This document shows, piece after piece, positions 18,770 through 26,547 of a stretch of 55,980 nt of DNA; position 1 is the stretch's first letter; each line of letters begins with the position of its first letter. The DNA comes from JABJMC01 sp964459205 (GTDB lineage: Bacteria > Patescibacteriota > Gracilibacteria > UBA1369 > UBA12473), in the NCBI GenBank assembly GCA_964459205.1, contig CAYWKJ010000004.1, positions 1 to 55,980 of the forward strand, read 5' to 3'. The position numbers and the translations under genes are program-made. Under the pieces are notes generated by a model, which saw only the letters and a program-made list of their open reading frames with translations, did no database searches and had not been told where the DNA came from.

Positions 18770-19855
18770 CTATGATACCACCAGTTTTTCGATTCCTTCA
18801 ATGAAATATTTGCGGTCGAATTTTTCCGCGTGCTTTCTAATTTTTTTATGGTCATAACGTGGTTCATTTACAAACAACCGTGCCAAGCCGTTTTCCATGG
18901 ATTTTACAGTTAATTCCTCAAAGAATTCTCCTGTTTGTCCGGCAATCACAGTCTCCATAGCACCACCTTTACCATAGGCCAGAACTGGCTTGCCACAGGC
19001 CATGGCTTCGACTGGGGTCATCCCAAAATCTTCTTCTCCTGGGAACACAAAAGCGCGACAATTTTGCATATACTCGCGCACTACTTCATCAGGTTTAAAC
19101 CCCAGAAAATCAATATGTGGACCAGCCATTGATTCCAGACGTTTTCGGTCACTGCCATCCCCAATAATTATTAGTTTTTTGCGTACTTTATTAAACAAAT
19201 GCACCGCAAGTTCGATGTTTTTGTAAGGAGTTAAAGTCGAGACAATCAAAAAGTAGTTTTCATGATTTGGGGTCACCTTAAATCGCTGCGTATCCACTGG
19301 TGGATAAATAACATCCGCATCCTTGCGATAGTATTTTTGGATCCGACGCCGAACATTCTCAGAATTAGCAATATAATGATCCACCCGGTCCGAGGAATAA
19401 TAATCCCAAATTCGTAGTTTTTTAAGGATATGACGGATCGCCATTCTTTTAATTGGTCCCACTCGTTGTTCCTGCATGTACTGATGTGTCCAATCCCAGG
19501 CATAGCGCATTGGGGAGTGGCAATAACAAATATGTTTTGTGTCCGTATTAGTCACAATCCCGTGCGACATAGCCGTGTTGGAGCTAATCACTAAATCAAA
19601 TTCACTTAAATCAAAGCTCTCAATCGCCTTTGGCATACTTGGCAATAAATAACGTCGCCTTTTTTGTAAAAATTTAGGCATATTTTGCAAATCCGAGGTT
19701 ATAACTTGAGATTTAGGAAAAACATGTCCCACGCGCGCCTCGTCATAAAACAAAGTGTAGATTGGGGCCCGTGGGAAAATATCAGTCAGAGTTTTCAGAA
19801 CGCGCTCTGCGCCCCCTAATTTCACTAAAAAGTCATGAACTAGAGCAACTTTCAT
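18770..19855 (-). CDS. Glycosyltransferase family 4
   Basis: 361 aa retaining glycosyltransferase of GT-B fold, acting on envelope or secreted glycans. N-terminal acceptor domain begins MKVALVHDFLVKLGGAERVL; CHSPMRYAWD is typical of mannosyltransferase-like GT4 enzymes. The C-terminal nucleotide-sugar domain has the E-x7-E motif in FPGEEDFGMTPVEAMACGKPVLAYGKGG. Its ATG overlaps the stop of the preceding glycosyltransferase (TGA/ATG, 3 bp shared), indicating translational coupling. Sugar specificity cannot be read from the sequence. Confidence 0.93.
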   Translation of the reverse strand: MKVALVHDFLVKLGGAERVLKTLTDIFPRAPIYTLFYDEARVGHVFPKSQVITSDLQNMPKFLQKRRRYLLPSMPKAIESFDLSEFDLVISSNTAMSHGIVTNTDTKHICYCHSPMRYAWDWTHQYMQEQRVGPIKRMAIRHILKKLRIWDYYSSDRVDHYIANSENVRRRIQKYYRKDADVIYPPVDTQRFKVTPNHENYFLIVSTLTPYKNIELAVHLFNKVRKKLIIIGDGSDRKRLESMAGPHIDFLGFKPDEVVREYMQNCRAFVFPGEEDFGMTPVEAMACGKPVLAYGKGGAMETVIAGQTGEFFEELTVKSMENGLARLFVNEPRYDHKKIRKHAEKFDRKYFIEGIEKLVVS

Positions 19856-20937
19856 AATTGGCTAGTAAGTAGTTTCCACACTGATCGAGAGGTCTTTTTC
19901 CAGGAGTAAGCTGAGATTAAATCGCTTTTTTGGGGCACAAATCGTTTGCGCGCTAGCATGTCGAGCCCCTCGGCGATAGAATCTGGATCTTTGGCATCCA
20001 CAAAAACATCTACAATTTCTTGAAAATCTAATAATGCTGGAATTCGGGAGGCCAAAACCGGGGTTCCGTGACTGGCGGCCTCTAAAATTGGGAATCCAAA
20101 TCCTTCGGACAAAGATGGGAAGGCAAAAATCTTAGCGTGATGCAGTAGAACGTGTTTTTCATTCTCCGTTAGATAACCTGGGAGGATAACGTGCGTCATA
20201 ATTCGCTCTTTTTCTAAGGCCTGCAAAATCGCTCTAAACCCAACCCCGCGTCCGCCACCCAAAATTAAACGCCAATCTGGATATTTTTTGCGCATTTTAG
20301 CAAAGGCCTGGACTAAGCGGGCCAAATTCTTTTTAGTTTCCAATCGTCCCACAAAAAATATATAGGGGTCTTTTTTAGTGAGGTGAAATTTTTTGAGAAT
20401 GCGGGTTTCTTTGGTTGCGCTCATGCGGTGTTTAACAGGTCTAAATCCGTGGGGGATTATAATAATTCTATCTGGATCACAGTTGTAGTATTTTTCTAAA
20501 TCGCGCTTAGTAGCGGTGCTGGGAACAATAATTTTGTGACCGTTTTTTACCGCGTATTTAGTGCTCCAGTGCAAGTAAAAGTACTGAAAAGCTGAATAAG
20601 CATCCGGAAACTCGCGAAAGGCCACATCATGAATCGTGATGTAGGATTTCTCGGGGTGATTTCGCGGAAAAACATGTGATGGCACGAACAAAACATCAAC
20701 TGGGTTCTTTTTGAGCTCTCGCGACAGGTGCCATTGCGTCCATAAACGTCCAAAAGGGAGGATGCGCTGCATCTTAGCTGGGATCCCTTTTAGTTTTTTT
20801 GGCGTAAAAAACCGCACTTCATGTTTTTTTTGGTTCTTTATAAGTGGTAGCAGCCCATCAATAATCTCATCAGAGTAGAACTCTACTCCTGTGGGGCGCG
20901 GGTGTTGGTAACGGGAGGCATCGATTCCAATCTTCAT
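19852..20937 (-). CDS. Glycosyltransferase family 4
   Basis: 361 aa. Starts MKIGIDASRYQHPRPTGVEFYS, a usual GT4 N-terminus, so ATG 20937 is chosen over an in-frame upstream codon at 20982, which would lie inside comF. HDVAFREFPDAYS and VPSTATKRDL mark the acceptor side; PHGF, FVGRLETKKNLARLVQAF and FPSLSEGFGFPILEAASHGTPVLAS mark the donor-binding domain with its paired Glu residues. Coupled to the following GT4 by overlapping stop and start. Both may build one glycan. Confidence 0.93.
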   Translation of the reverse strand: MKIGIDASRYQHPRPTGVEFYSDEIIDGLLPLIKNQKKHEVRFFTPKKLKGIPAKMQRILPFGRLWTQWHLSRELKKNPVDVLFVPSHVFPRNHPEKSYITIHDVAFREFPDAYSAFQYFYLHWSTKYAVKNGHKIIVPSTATKRDLEKYYNCDPDRIIIIPHGFRPVKHRMSATKETRILKKFHLTKKDPYIFFVGRLETKKNLARLVQAFAKMRKKYPDWRLILGGGRGVGFRAILQALEKERIMTHVILPGYLTENEKHVLLHHAKIFAFPSLSEGFGFPILEAASHGTPVLASRIPALLDFQEIVDVFVDAKDPDSIAEGLDMLARKRFVPQKSDLISAYSWKKTSRSVWKLLTSQL

Positions 20938-20954
20938 GTCTAAGAGTTTACCTG

Positions 20955-21614
20955 TTATCCCCGGGCTAAGACAAGCCCCCAAATTTGTATGGCTCCCGCA
21001 GTACGCAAAACTTTAGCACATTCGTTTAGAGTTGCGCCGGTTGAACAGACATCATCTACAAGAATAAATTTTTTATTCAACAAGTCTATATTTTCGCTTA
21101 TATTAAATGAATTCCTAAGATTTTCTAAGCGTTCTTTTCGTGTAAGTCCAGCTTGCGGTTGTGTGCAGCGGATGCGCTTTAGTAATTGTTGCGGCTGACA
21201 AATTTGCGCGGCCAAAAGTTCTGCTTGATTATAACCACGAGATTTTTCACGGAGCGGATGAAGAGGCACCGGCACAATTATCGAATCATTAGATTTCCAA
21301 TGCTGAGCCATCCAATTTCCCAAAACAATCGCCAGCGAATGAGCCGCACCATATTTCATAGTTTTTATGCAGGTTTGCAGGAGTGATTTTTGGGAATACG
21401 GGGCTACCACAAACAGGCCATCCAAATGCCAACCAGGACAAGTCTTGCAAATCTTTCCTAATAGAGACTTACGTAAGCAAACAGGGCAATGCTGCTCCTG
21501 ATGAGTGGGGATTGAAGCCAAGCAGCCATCACACAAAAACGTACCTTTTTCTTTACACCCCAAGCATCGCCGCGGAAACAAAAATTCTAAAAATCGATAA
21601 AATAACCTGATCAT
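20955..21614 (-). CDS. comF: ComF family phosphoribosyltransferase-like protein
   Basis: 219 aa protein linked to DNA uptake and single-strand DNA handling in competent bacteria. N-terminal double zinc site: CLGC, CDGC, CPVC and CKTC (~17-60). C-terminal PRTase domain with the PRPP loop FILVDDVCSTGAT near residue 187, and PVPLHPLREKSRGYNQAELLA. First gene of the minus-strand run comF-GT4-GT4-dnaX-folC, with intergenic distances from a 3-bp overlap to 29 bp. Confidence 0.93.
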   Translation of the reverse strand: MIRLFYRFLEFLFPRRCLGCKEKGTFLCDGCLASIPTHQEQHCPVCLRKSLLGKICKTCPGWHLDGLFVVAPYSQKSLLQTCIKTMKYGAAHSLAIVLGNWMAQHWKSNDSIIVPVPLHPLREKSRGYNQAELLAAQICQPQQLLKRIRCTQPQAGLTRKERLENLRNSFNISENIDLLNKKFILVDDVCSTGATLNECAKVLRTAGAIQIWGLVLARG

Positions 21615-21634
21615 ATTTGCGAGCGTAGCAAATC

Positions 21635-21658
21635 AAGATGAACAGGATTTAACAAAAA
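21635..21658 (+). repeat. 24-bp direct repeat, left copy
   Basis: Begins AAGATGAACAGGATTTAACA; identical to 21966-21989. The pair brackets the small secreted-protein gene and its promoter, start to start 331 bp. Confidence 0.9.
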
Positions 21659-21671
21659 GATGAACAAAAAA

Positions 21672-21892
21672 TTACTTTTTGATGGAATTACCTTCAAAAG
21701 GACGAGTTGGGCCAACTTCAAAATTGACACTCCAACCACTTGGGAAAGTAGGCAGATCAAGTTCTATACATCCACCATAGCCACTTCCTTCAGAATCAGT
21801 ATTTGTATTATCGTCAGCTAAAGCCACACTTACATTTCCACAAATACATAGGGCCACTAAGATAGAAACAGAGTTTTTTTGAAAGTTTTCAT
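21672..21892 (-). pseudogene. Small secreted protein gene with apparent frameshift in an A7 run
   Basis: ATG 21892 opens MKTFKK and then hits a stop after 11 codons. In the next frame the sequence continues as VSILVALCICGNVSVALA, a signal-peptide core ending in an ALA cleavage motif, then DDNTNTDSEGSGYGGC and on to a stop at 21672-21674. Adding one A to the seven-A run (T7 at 21874-21880 on the plus strand) joins both into a normal exported protein of about 73 aa. It has a strong promoter at 21932-21959. So it is a one-base deletion, a sequencing error, or a slippage site. The mature part has two or three Gly/Asp-rich segments and no known domain. Confidence 0.6.
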
Positions 21893-21931
21893 TGTTGAAA
21901 TAATTTATAGAATATTTTTTTATTATCTAAA

Positions 21932-21959
21932 ATTCTACAGTAAATACGTAAGGTGTCAA
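21932..21959 (-). promoter_or_regulatory. Sigma70 promoter for the small secreted protein
   Basis: On the minus strand: perfect TTGACA (21954-21959), 16-bp spacer, TAGAAT (21932-21937). ATG 21892 is about 40 nt downstream. Confidence 0.7.
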
Positions 21960-21965
21960 GGTCTT

Positions 21966-21989
21966 AAGATGAACAGGATTTAACAAAAA
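21966..21989 (+). repeat. 24-bp direct repeat, right copy
   Basis: Identical to 21635-21658. It lies just outside the promoter of the small secreted gene. Confidence 0.9.
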
Positions 21990-22000
21990 AATGAAATGCT

Positions 22001-22029
22001 TTGACTTTAGTGGTAAGTTTTCGTAGATT
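22001..22029 (+). promoter_or_regulatory. Sigma70 promoter upstream of the structured element and tRNA-Val
   Basis: TTGACT at 22001-22006, 17-bp spacer, TAGATT at 22024-22029. Predicted start near 22036, about 190 nt before tRNA-Val, with no better promoter directly before the tRNA. Confidence 0.6.
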
Positions 22030-22035
22030 GAGGCA

Positions 22036-22210
22036 GCAAAACACGGGCGATTAGCCTTTCCTCCGGAAACTAGTACGTCCTCATTGCAAATGATCTTTGA
22101 TAGAAACGTTCACAGCTGCGCTGTTGTTAATCCCTAACCAAAGACCCTCTAAAAAGTAAACTTTTTCGGGCCTTTAACTCGGGATTAAACACTTCGTGTT
22201 GAACGTTTCT
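22036..22210 (+). ncRNA. Candidate structured RNA or leader before tRNA-Val
   Basis: A perfect 11-bp helix, 22102-22112 with 22200-22210, closes a four-way junction. Arm 1 is a small hairpin, CAGC 22113-22116/GCTG 22120-22123. Arm 2 has an 8-bp base, TTAATCCC 22127-22134/GGGATTAA 22181-22188, and continues upward with AAAG/CTTT, CCC/GGG and AAAAAG/CTTTTT. Arm 3 is ACAC/GTGT around 22189-22199. Upstream there is another hairpin, TTTCC/GGAAA 22057-22069, inside TGAGG 22029-22033/CCTCA 22079-22083. No protein-coding frame explains it, and I do not recognise a known RNA family. It could be a processed tRNA leader, a separate RNA, or a DNA cruciform. Confidence 0.45.
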
Positions 22211-22228
22211 TACAGATATTCTTATTCC

Positions 22229-22305
22229 GGGCGATTAGCTCAGTTGGCTAGAGCGCAACATTGACGTTGTTGAGGTCACTGGTTCGAATCCAGTATCGCC
22301 CACCA
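22229..22305 (+). tRNA. tRNA-Val (GAC)
   Basis: 77 nt including encoded CCA. Acceptor GGGCGAT/ATCGCCC, D-stem GCTC/GAGC, anticodon stem CAACA/TGTTG around loop TTGACGT (anticodon GAC), T-stem ACTGG/CCAGT with loop TTCGAAT, discriminator A. All stems pair fully. Confidence 0.96.
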
Positions 22306-22427
22306 TTCAAAATTCAACTGGCCCAGCGGGTCAGGCGGATTTTCGAATAGCGATATTGGATGAGAAGTTTATGCCGGGAGGGCGCAGCCCGAGGCGGTAA
22401 ATCCAGTATCGCCCACCATTCAAAATT
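22287..22427 (+). repeat. 28-bp duplication of the tRNA-Val 3' end
   Basis: 22287-22314 (T-loop 3' side, acceptor 3' strand, CCA and nine trailing bases) is repeated exactly at 22400-22427. The 85 bp between them hold an inverted near-copy, GCGATATTGGA at 22350-22360, of the TCCAGTATCGC core, plus a GGGC-GCA-GCCC hairpin. The pattern resembles an attachment-site pair or a partial tRNA duplication. No integrase gene is in the window. From 22428 to 22522 I see nothing distinctive. Confidence 0.85.
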
Positions 22428-22522
22428 GGGGTGGTTTTTAGTTTTGGCTTAAACACCACTTCTCCTGGCCTAATATTGCATAATTTAGTACTATAACATC
22501 TAGCGCGATAACATCGCTTTAT

Positions 22523-24226
22523 ATGCCTTGCAAAAATCCCCATTGCCCAGGAGAACCAGAGTTTGAAGCTACTATTCAAGAAAGGCGTTTTTATGATGAA
22601 TTTGGCATTGATCCACAGACGATTCCTTTTTGTCGACAATGTCGGGAAATTAGGCGTATTTCATGGCGAAATGAGCGTAATTTGTTTCAACGCAAATGTG
22701 ATCATTCCGGAGAAGATATTTGGACCATTTACCATCCTAATAGTCCTTATAAAGTCTTTGATAAAAACATTTGGTGGGGGGATGAATGGGATGGGCTTCA
22801 ATTTGGACGAGATTTTGACTTTGAGCGGCCGTTTTTCCAACAATTTCACGAAATGATGCTCGAGGTGCCTCGCCCTTCCCTTGTACAAGCAAAAAATCAA
22901 AATTCCGACTACACCAACGATTCCAACAATAACAATGATTGTTATCAAGTTTTTATTGCCGACGACAATGTGAATTGTCACTACGGAAGCTTTATTAATT
23001 GTAAGGACTGCATGGATTCCGAAGAGCTATATCGCTGCGAGCTTTGTTACGATTCTATTTACTGCAATACCTCCAACGGGTTGGTGGGCTGTGAATACTG
23101 CATGAATTGCTCGAATACTTTTTTCTCTTCGAATTTAGTTAACTGCCATAACTGTATTTTTTGTTTTGGACTCCGAGATCGTAAAAATTGCATCTTTAAT
23201 ACCGAGGTGAGCCCGGATGTGTTTATGACTTTTATTATGCAGCGACAGCTTTTCCGTCGTCATTCTTACCAGCGCGGTAAAGAAATGTTCCAAATGTTTC
23301 TCGAAACTGTGCCGCAACGCTACATGTACCTCCTTAAAACCGAAAATTCCAATGGAGATCGCCTGATTAATTGTAAGGATTGCGAAAATTGTTATGGAGT
23401 AGAGAACGGGGTGGCTTGTTCAAATATTTCTGGTCCGGCGCTTGATATTCGAGATTGTATGGATTGTTGGATGGTCGCTTATGGTTCACAAAAGAGTTTT
23501 GAAAATCAGACGGTTTTGCGTGGCGGTATGAATTTTGTGGCGAATTTTTCTAATGATTGTTCTAACTGCCTTTACATTGATAATTGTCAGAATTGTATGG
23601 ATTGTTTTGGATGTATTGGGCTTAAGAGCAAAAAGCATTGTATTTTTAATAAGCAGTACAGTCCTGAAGAGTACAATAAGCTTAAAGACAAACTCATTGA
23701 ACACCTTAAGAAAAACAATGAATGGGGACAGTTTTTCCCGCCATGGATGTCACCTTTTGCCTACGACACTACAGTAGCTGATTTTTATTTTCCCTTAACC
23801 GAAGAGCAATACAAAGAATTTATTAACGTCAGCAAAGAGCTCTGGCCCCCAGGCCCCAAATACACCGATAAGCACCTCTGGCTAGGACAAGGAGAAAAAG
23901 AGGGGATAGATATAGTTAGTCCGCCGGATTCTTTATTTGAAATTAAGAGCAATGAGGAAGCTTTAAACACCGTTTATACAGATATCGAAACCGGTGAGCC
24001 CTTCCGAATTATGGGACGTGAGCTGGCTTTTTATCAAAAAATGAAACTTCCATTGCCAGATCGTTCTTTTCGCAATCGTTATTTAGAACGTCTGCACCGT
24101 TACAACCCACGTAAACTAAATGCGCGCAAATGCCAGAAATGTCGCACCGAAATGAAGTCCGCTTTCTCGGAGGAGTCTCCTTATATTGTCTTTTGTGAGG
24201 AATGTTTCCGCAATTCCATTCAATAA
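22523..24226 (+). CDS. Cysteine-rich repeat protein (CPR type)
   Basis: 567 aa with about 36 Cys, mostly in CxxC and NCxxC pairs. The N-terminal part (~1-110) has zinc-ribbon-like Cys pairs, then SWRNERNLFQRKC and a Trp-rich stretch (IWWGDEWDGLQFG). Two related Cys-repeat blocks follow, ~140-230 and ~275-385, each ending in a similar closing motif: KNCIFNTEVSP and KHCIFNKQYSP. The C-terminus has another Cys4 ribbon (CQKC and CEEC). From memory this plan is common in CPR genomes, where it is sometimes mislabelled CaiB/BaiF; it has nothing of CoA-transferases. No signal peptide is seen. The spacing suggests a solenoid with metal sites. It ends 5 bp before the VirD4-like ATPase gene, so they are probably co-expressed. 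Function unknown. Confidence 0.9.
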   Translation: MPCKNPHCPGEPEFEATIQERRFYDEFGIDPQTIPFCRQCREIRRISWRNERNLFQRKCDHSGEDIWTIYHPNSPYKVFDKNIWWGDEWDGLQFGRDFDFERPFFQQFHEMMLEVPRPSLVQAKNQNSDYTNDSNNNNDCYQVFIADDNVNCHYGSFINCKDCMDSEELYRCELCYDSIYCNTSNGLVGCEYCMNCSNTFFSSNLVNCHNCIFCFGLRDRKNCIFNTEVSPDVFMTFIMQRQLFRRHSYQRGKEMFQMFLETVPQRYMYLLKTENSNGDRLINCKDCENCYGVENGVACSNISGPALDIRDCMDCWMVAYGSQKSFENQTVLRGGMNFVANFSNDCSNCLYIDNCQNCMDCFGCIGLKSKKHCIFNKQYSPEEYNKLKDKLIEHLKKNNEWGQFFPPWMSPFAYDTTVADFYFPLTEEQYKEFINVSKELWPPGPKYTDKHLWLGQGEKEGIDIVSPPDSLFEIKSNEEALNTVYTDIETGEPFRIMGRELAFYQKMKLPLPDRSFRNRYLERLHRYNPRKLNARKCQKCRTEMKSAFSEESPYIVFCEECFRNSIQ

Positions 24227-24231
24227 ATACT

Positions 24232-26532
24232 ATGCAAAAATATCTCTACATTAAAACGCCACCGTCTGAGAAGCATGACCACGCTACCATTGAAAATTTT
24301 GGTCGATTAATTGATACTTTGCGAAAAGTTTTAAAGGGAGGAGAAAATATTTCTTTTGAAATGTTTGGCCACAAGGGTATTGTGTATTTTTTCGTTACCT
24401 TAGATGAAAAAGTTGTTAATAAATTTCAATCTCTTTTTTACTCAATTTTTCCTTTTGCCGAAATTTTAGTACTTAAAAGCGACCCCTTATCCATTACTAG
24501 TGATTATGAGGTTACAGCTCATACTCTTAAGCAGAAAAAAACCTATATTGTTCCTATTAAAACGTTCAACACTCTGCGCATGGATTCTGTGCCAGATAAG
24601 GTGAAAGAAACATCAGCGGCCATTCAGTTTTACAAAGATTCGCTCTCTCCAATTTGTAGCTTTTTGGCTGAATTGCGCGGTGACCAAAAAGGTTGGATGC
24701 AATTGATCTTAACTAAAAAACATGAGCATTTCTTTTATTTAGTCCAGAAAAAACTAGCCAAAATTTGGCACTATCTTAAACGCAAAATTCGAATTCGTGA
24801 TGCTCGAAAAGAGGGCTTGTTTGAGAAAGAAACAGAATATTTAAAAGAGAAAATGAAGCATGATCATATTGGAGTTAATATCCAAATGGGAGTTGCTTCT
24901 AAAGACGGTGATGCCGCGGAATTAGCCGAAACATTTTTTAAATCTATTCAGGCTTATTATTCTAATGAGTCCACGAATAAACTTATGATCCGCCGATCAT
25001 GTAAAGGAAAAACTGCCATAAAAATGAGCCAAGATCGTTCCACGCAAAATCGTATGGTTTTCAATGTAGATGAGTTTATTACGCTGACTCACTTACCAAA
25101 CCCCACGGATATCCCTCATTTCTCAGCGGTGATTTCCAAAAAAGCCGAACCTCCAGCGGATTTACCATTTGGGGAGGGGCGAAAAGATATTTGTTCCTTT
25201 GGGATGACAAATTATCACAATAATTTCCGTAAATTTGGAATTATGCGCAAGGATCGAGGGCGTCATTCCTATGTGATTGGTAAGTCTGGATCTGGTAAAT
25301 CTAAGATGTTGGAGCTGCTAATTAAAGAAGACCTCGAAGCCGGCAAAGGAGTTTGTGTGATTGATCCGCATGGTGATTTGGTGGAAAATGTTCTGACCTA
25401 TATTCCTGAATCACGAAAGAAAGACGTGGTGGTTTTTAATCCTCTGGATACGGAGCGGCCGGTCCCTTTTAATCCTTTAGCTGGGGTTGAAGAAAAATTA
25501 AAAATGCAGGTGACCAATGCTTTTGTAAATATTTTTAAGAAATCTTTTGGAGCTGGTTGGAATGATCGTCTTGAGCACGTGCTTCGTTATAGCGTTCTGG
25601 CCCTGCTCGACACTACTGATGCCACGGTTTTTTCTATTGAAAAATTGATTTCTAATCGAGAATATCGCCAAAAAGTAATTCGCACTATTAAATCTGATAG
25701 TGTGCGTAATTTTTGGACTAATGAATTCCCAGCTTGGACCGAAAAATACAGTTCCGAGGCTATCAACCCATTGTTAAATAAAATGGGACAATTAGCCGGG
25801 AACACCATGATTAAGAATATGATTTCCATCACAGATAATACTTTTGATCTGCGTGAGCTCATGGATCAAGAAAAAATCCTTTTAGTTAAACTTCCTAAAG
25901 GAATTCTTGGGGAGGAGAACATTCAAATTATGGGAGCTATGTTTGTGACCAAAATTTATCAGGCCGCCATGTCGCGTCAGGATATCCCGGAAGAAGAGCG
26001 TAAAGATTTCTACCTCTACATTGATGAGTTTCAAAACTTTACCACTGACACCTTTACCGAAATTCTTTCTGAAGCTAGAAAATATCGCTTAGTACTTAAT
26101 GTAGCGCATCAGTTCTTGGGTCAGCTTTCCGATAATATTAAGAAATCAGTTTTTGGGAATATTGGATCTTTTATTTCGTTCCGTGTTGGCGGAGAAGATT
26201 CTAAACATTTTGTCCAAGAATATACCCCTGTTTTCATTGAACGTGATTTGATTAATCTGGGAGTGCGCGAATTTTATTGTAAGATTTCCATTAATGGCGA
26301 AATAAGAAAAGCATTCTCTGGACAAACTCTATTCCTCCAAAAACCAACCAAGCACTTTGCCGCGGAAGTTGTAGAATTGAGCCGCCAAAAATATGGTGTA
26401 GACTTAGAAGAAGAGGCTCGGAATCAAGCCAAACAAATGATTATTGATAGTGGGGGAATGATTGAGGAAGAAGTTAACGTGGATCCCGCTTTATACGAAA
26501 TGCCATTCCCCGAGCCATTTGCTATGGCTTAA
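24232..26532 (+). CDS. VirD4/TraG-like (type IV DNA-binding) ATPase
   Basis: 766 aa. Residues ~1-330 are a variable domain without clear transmembrane helices. The ATPase core follows: Walker A IGKSGSGKS near residue 350, VIDPHGDLVENVL, FNPLDTERPVPFNPLAG, a helical all-alpha insertion (~435-540), Walker B LYIDEFQNF near residue 600, and NVAHQFLGQL sensor. This is the type IV coupling-protein/TraM-recognition family, which CPR genomes carry widely. Start ATG 24232 is preferred to an upstream in-frame ATG (24202) that lies inside the previous gene. No other type IV secretion genes are nearby, so a role in DNA movement or pilus assembly is inferred only from the family. Confidence 0.9.
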   Translation: MQKYLYIKTPPSEKHDHATIENFGRLIDTLRKVLKGGENISFEMFGHKGIVYFFVTLDEKVVNKFQSLFYSIFPFAEILVLKSDPLSITSDYEVTAHTLKQKKTYIVPIKTFNTLRMDSVPDKVKETSAAIQFYKDSLSPICSFLAELRGDQKGWMQLILTKKHEHFFYLVQKKLAKIWHYLKRKIRIRDARKEGLFEKETEYLKEKMKHDHIGVNIQMGVASKDGDAAELAETFFKSIQAYYSNESTNKLMIRRSCKGKTAIKMSQDRSTQNRMVFNVDEFITLTHLPNPTDIPHFSAVISKKAEPPADLPFGEGRKDICSFGMTNYHNNFRKFGIMRKDRGRHSYVIGKSGSGKSKMLELLIKEDLEAGKGVCVIDPHGDLVENVLTYIPESRKKDVVVFNPLDTERPVPFNPLAGVEEKLKMQVTNAFVNIFKKSFGAGWNDRLEHVLRYSVLALLDTTDATVFSIEKLISNREYRQKVIRTIKSDSVRNFWTNEFPAWTEKYSSEAINPLLNKMGQLAGNTMIKNMISITDNTFDLRELMDQEKILLVKLPKGILGEENIQIMGAMFVTKIYQAAMSRQDIPEEERKDFYLYIDEFQNFTTDTFTEILSEARKYRLVLNVAHQFLGQLSDNIKKSVFGNIGSFISFRVGGEDSKHFVQEYTPVFIERDLINLGVREFYCKISINGEIRKAFSGQTLFLQKPTKHFAAEVVELSRQKYGVDLEEEARNQAKQMIIDSGGMIEEEVNVDPALYEMPFPEPFAMA

Positions 26533-26547
26533 TGGTATATTCTATTT

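Noticed and set aside
22229..22427. Complete integrated element at tRNA-Val
   Set aside because: No integrase or phage gene, and only 85 bp lie between the repeats.
22331..22639. Minus-strand frame across the tRNA-Val duplication
   Set aside because: Overlaps the conserved start of the Cys-rich gene and shows no protein signature.
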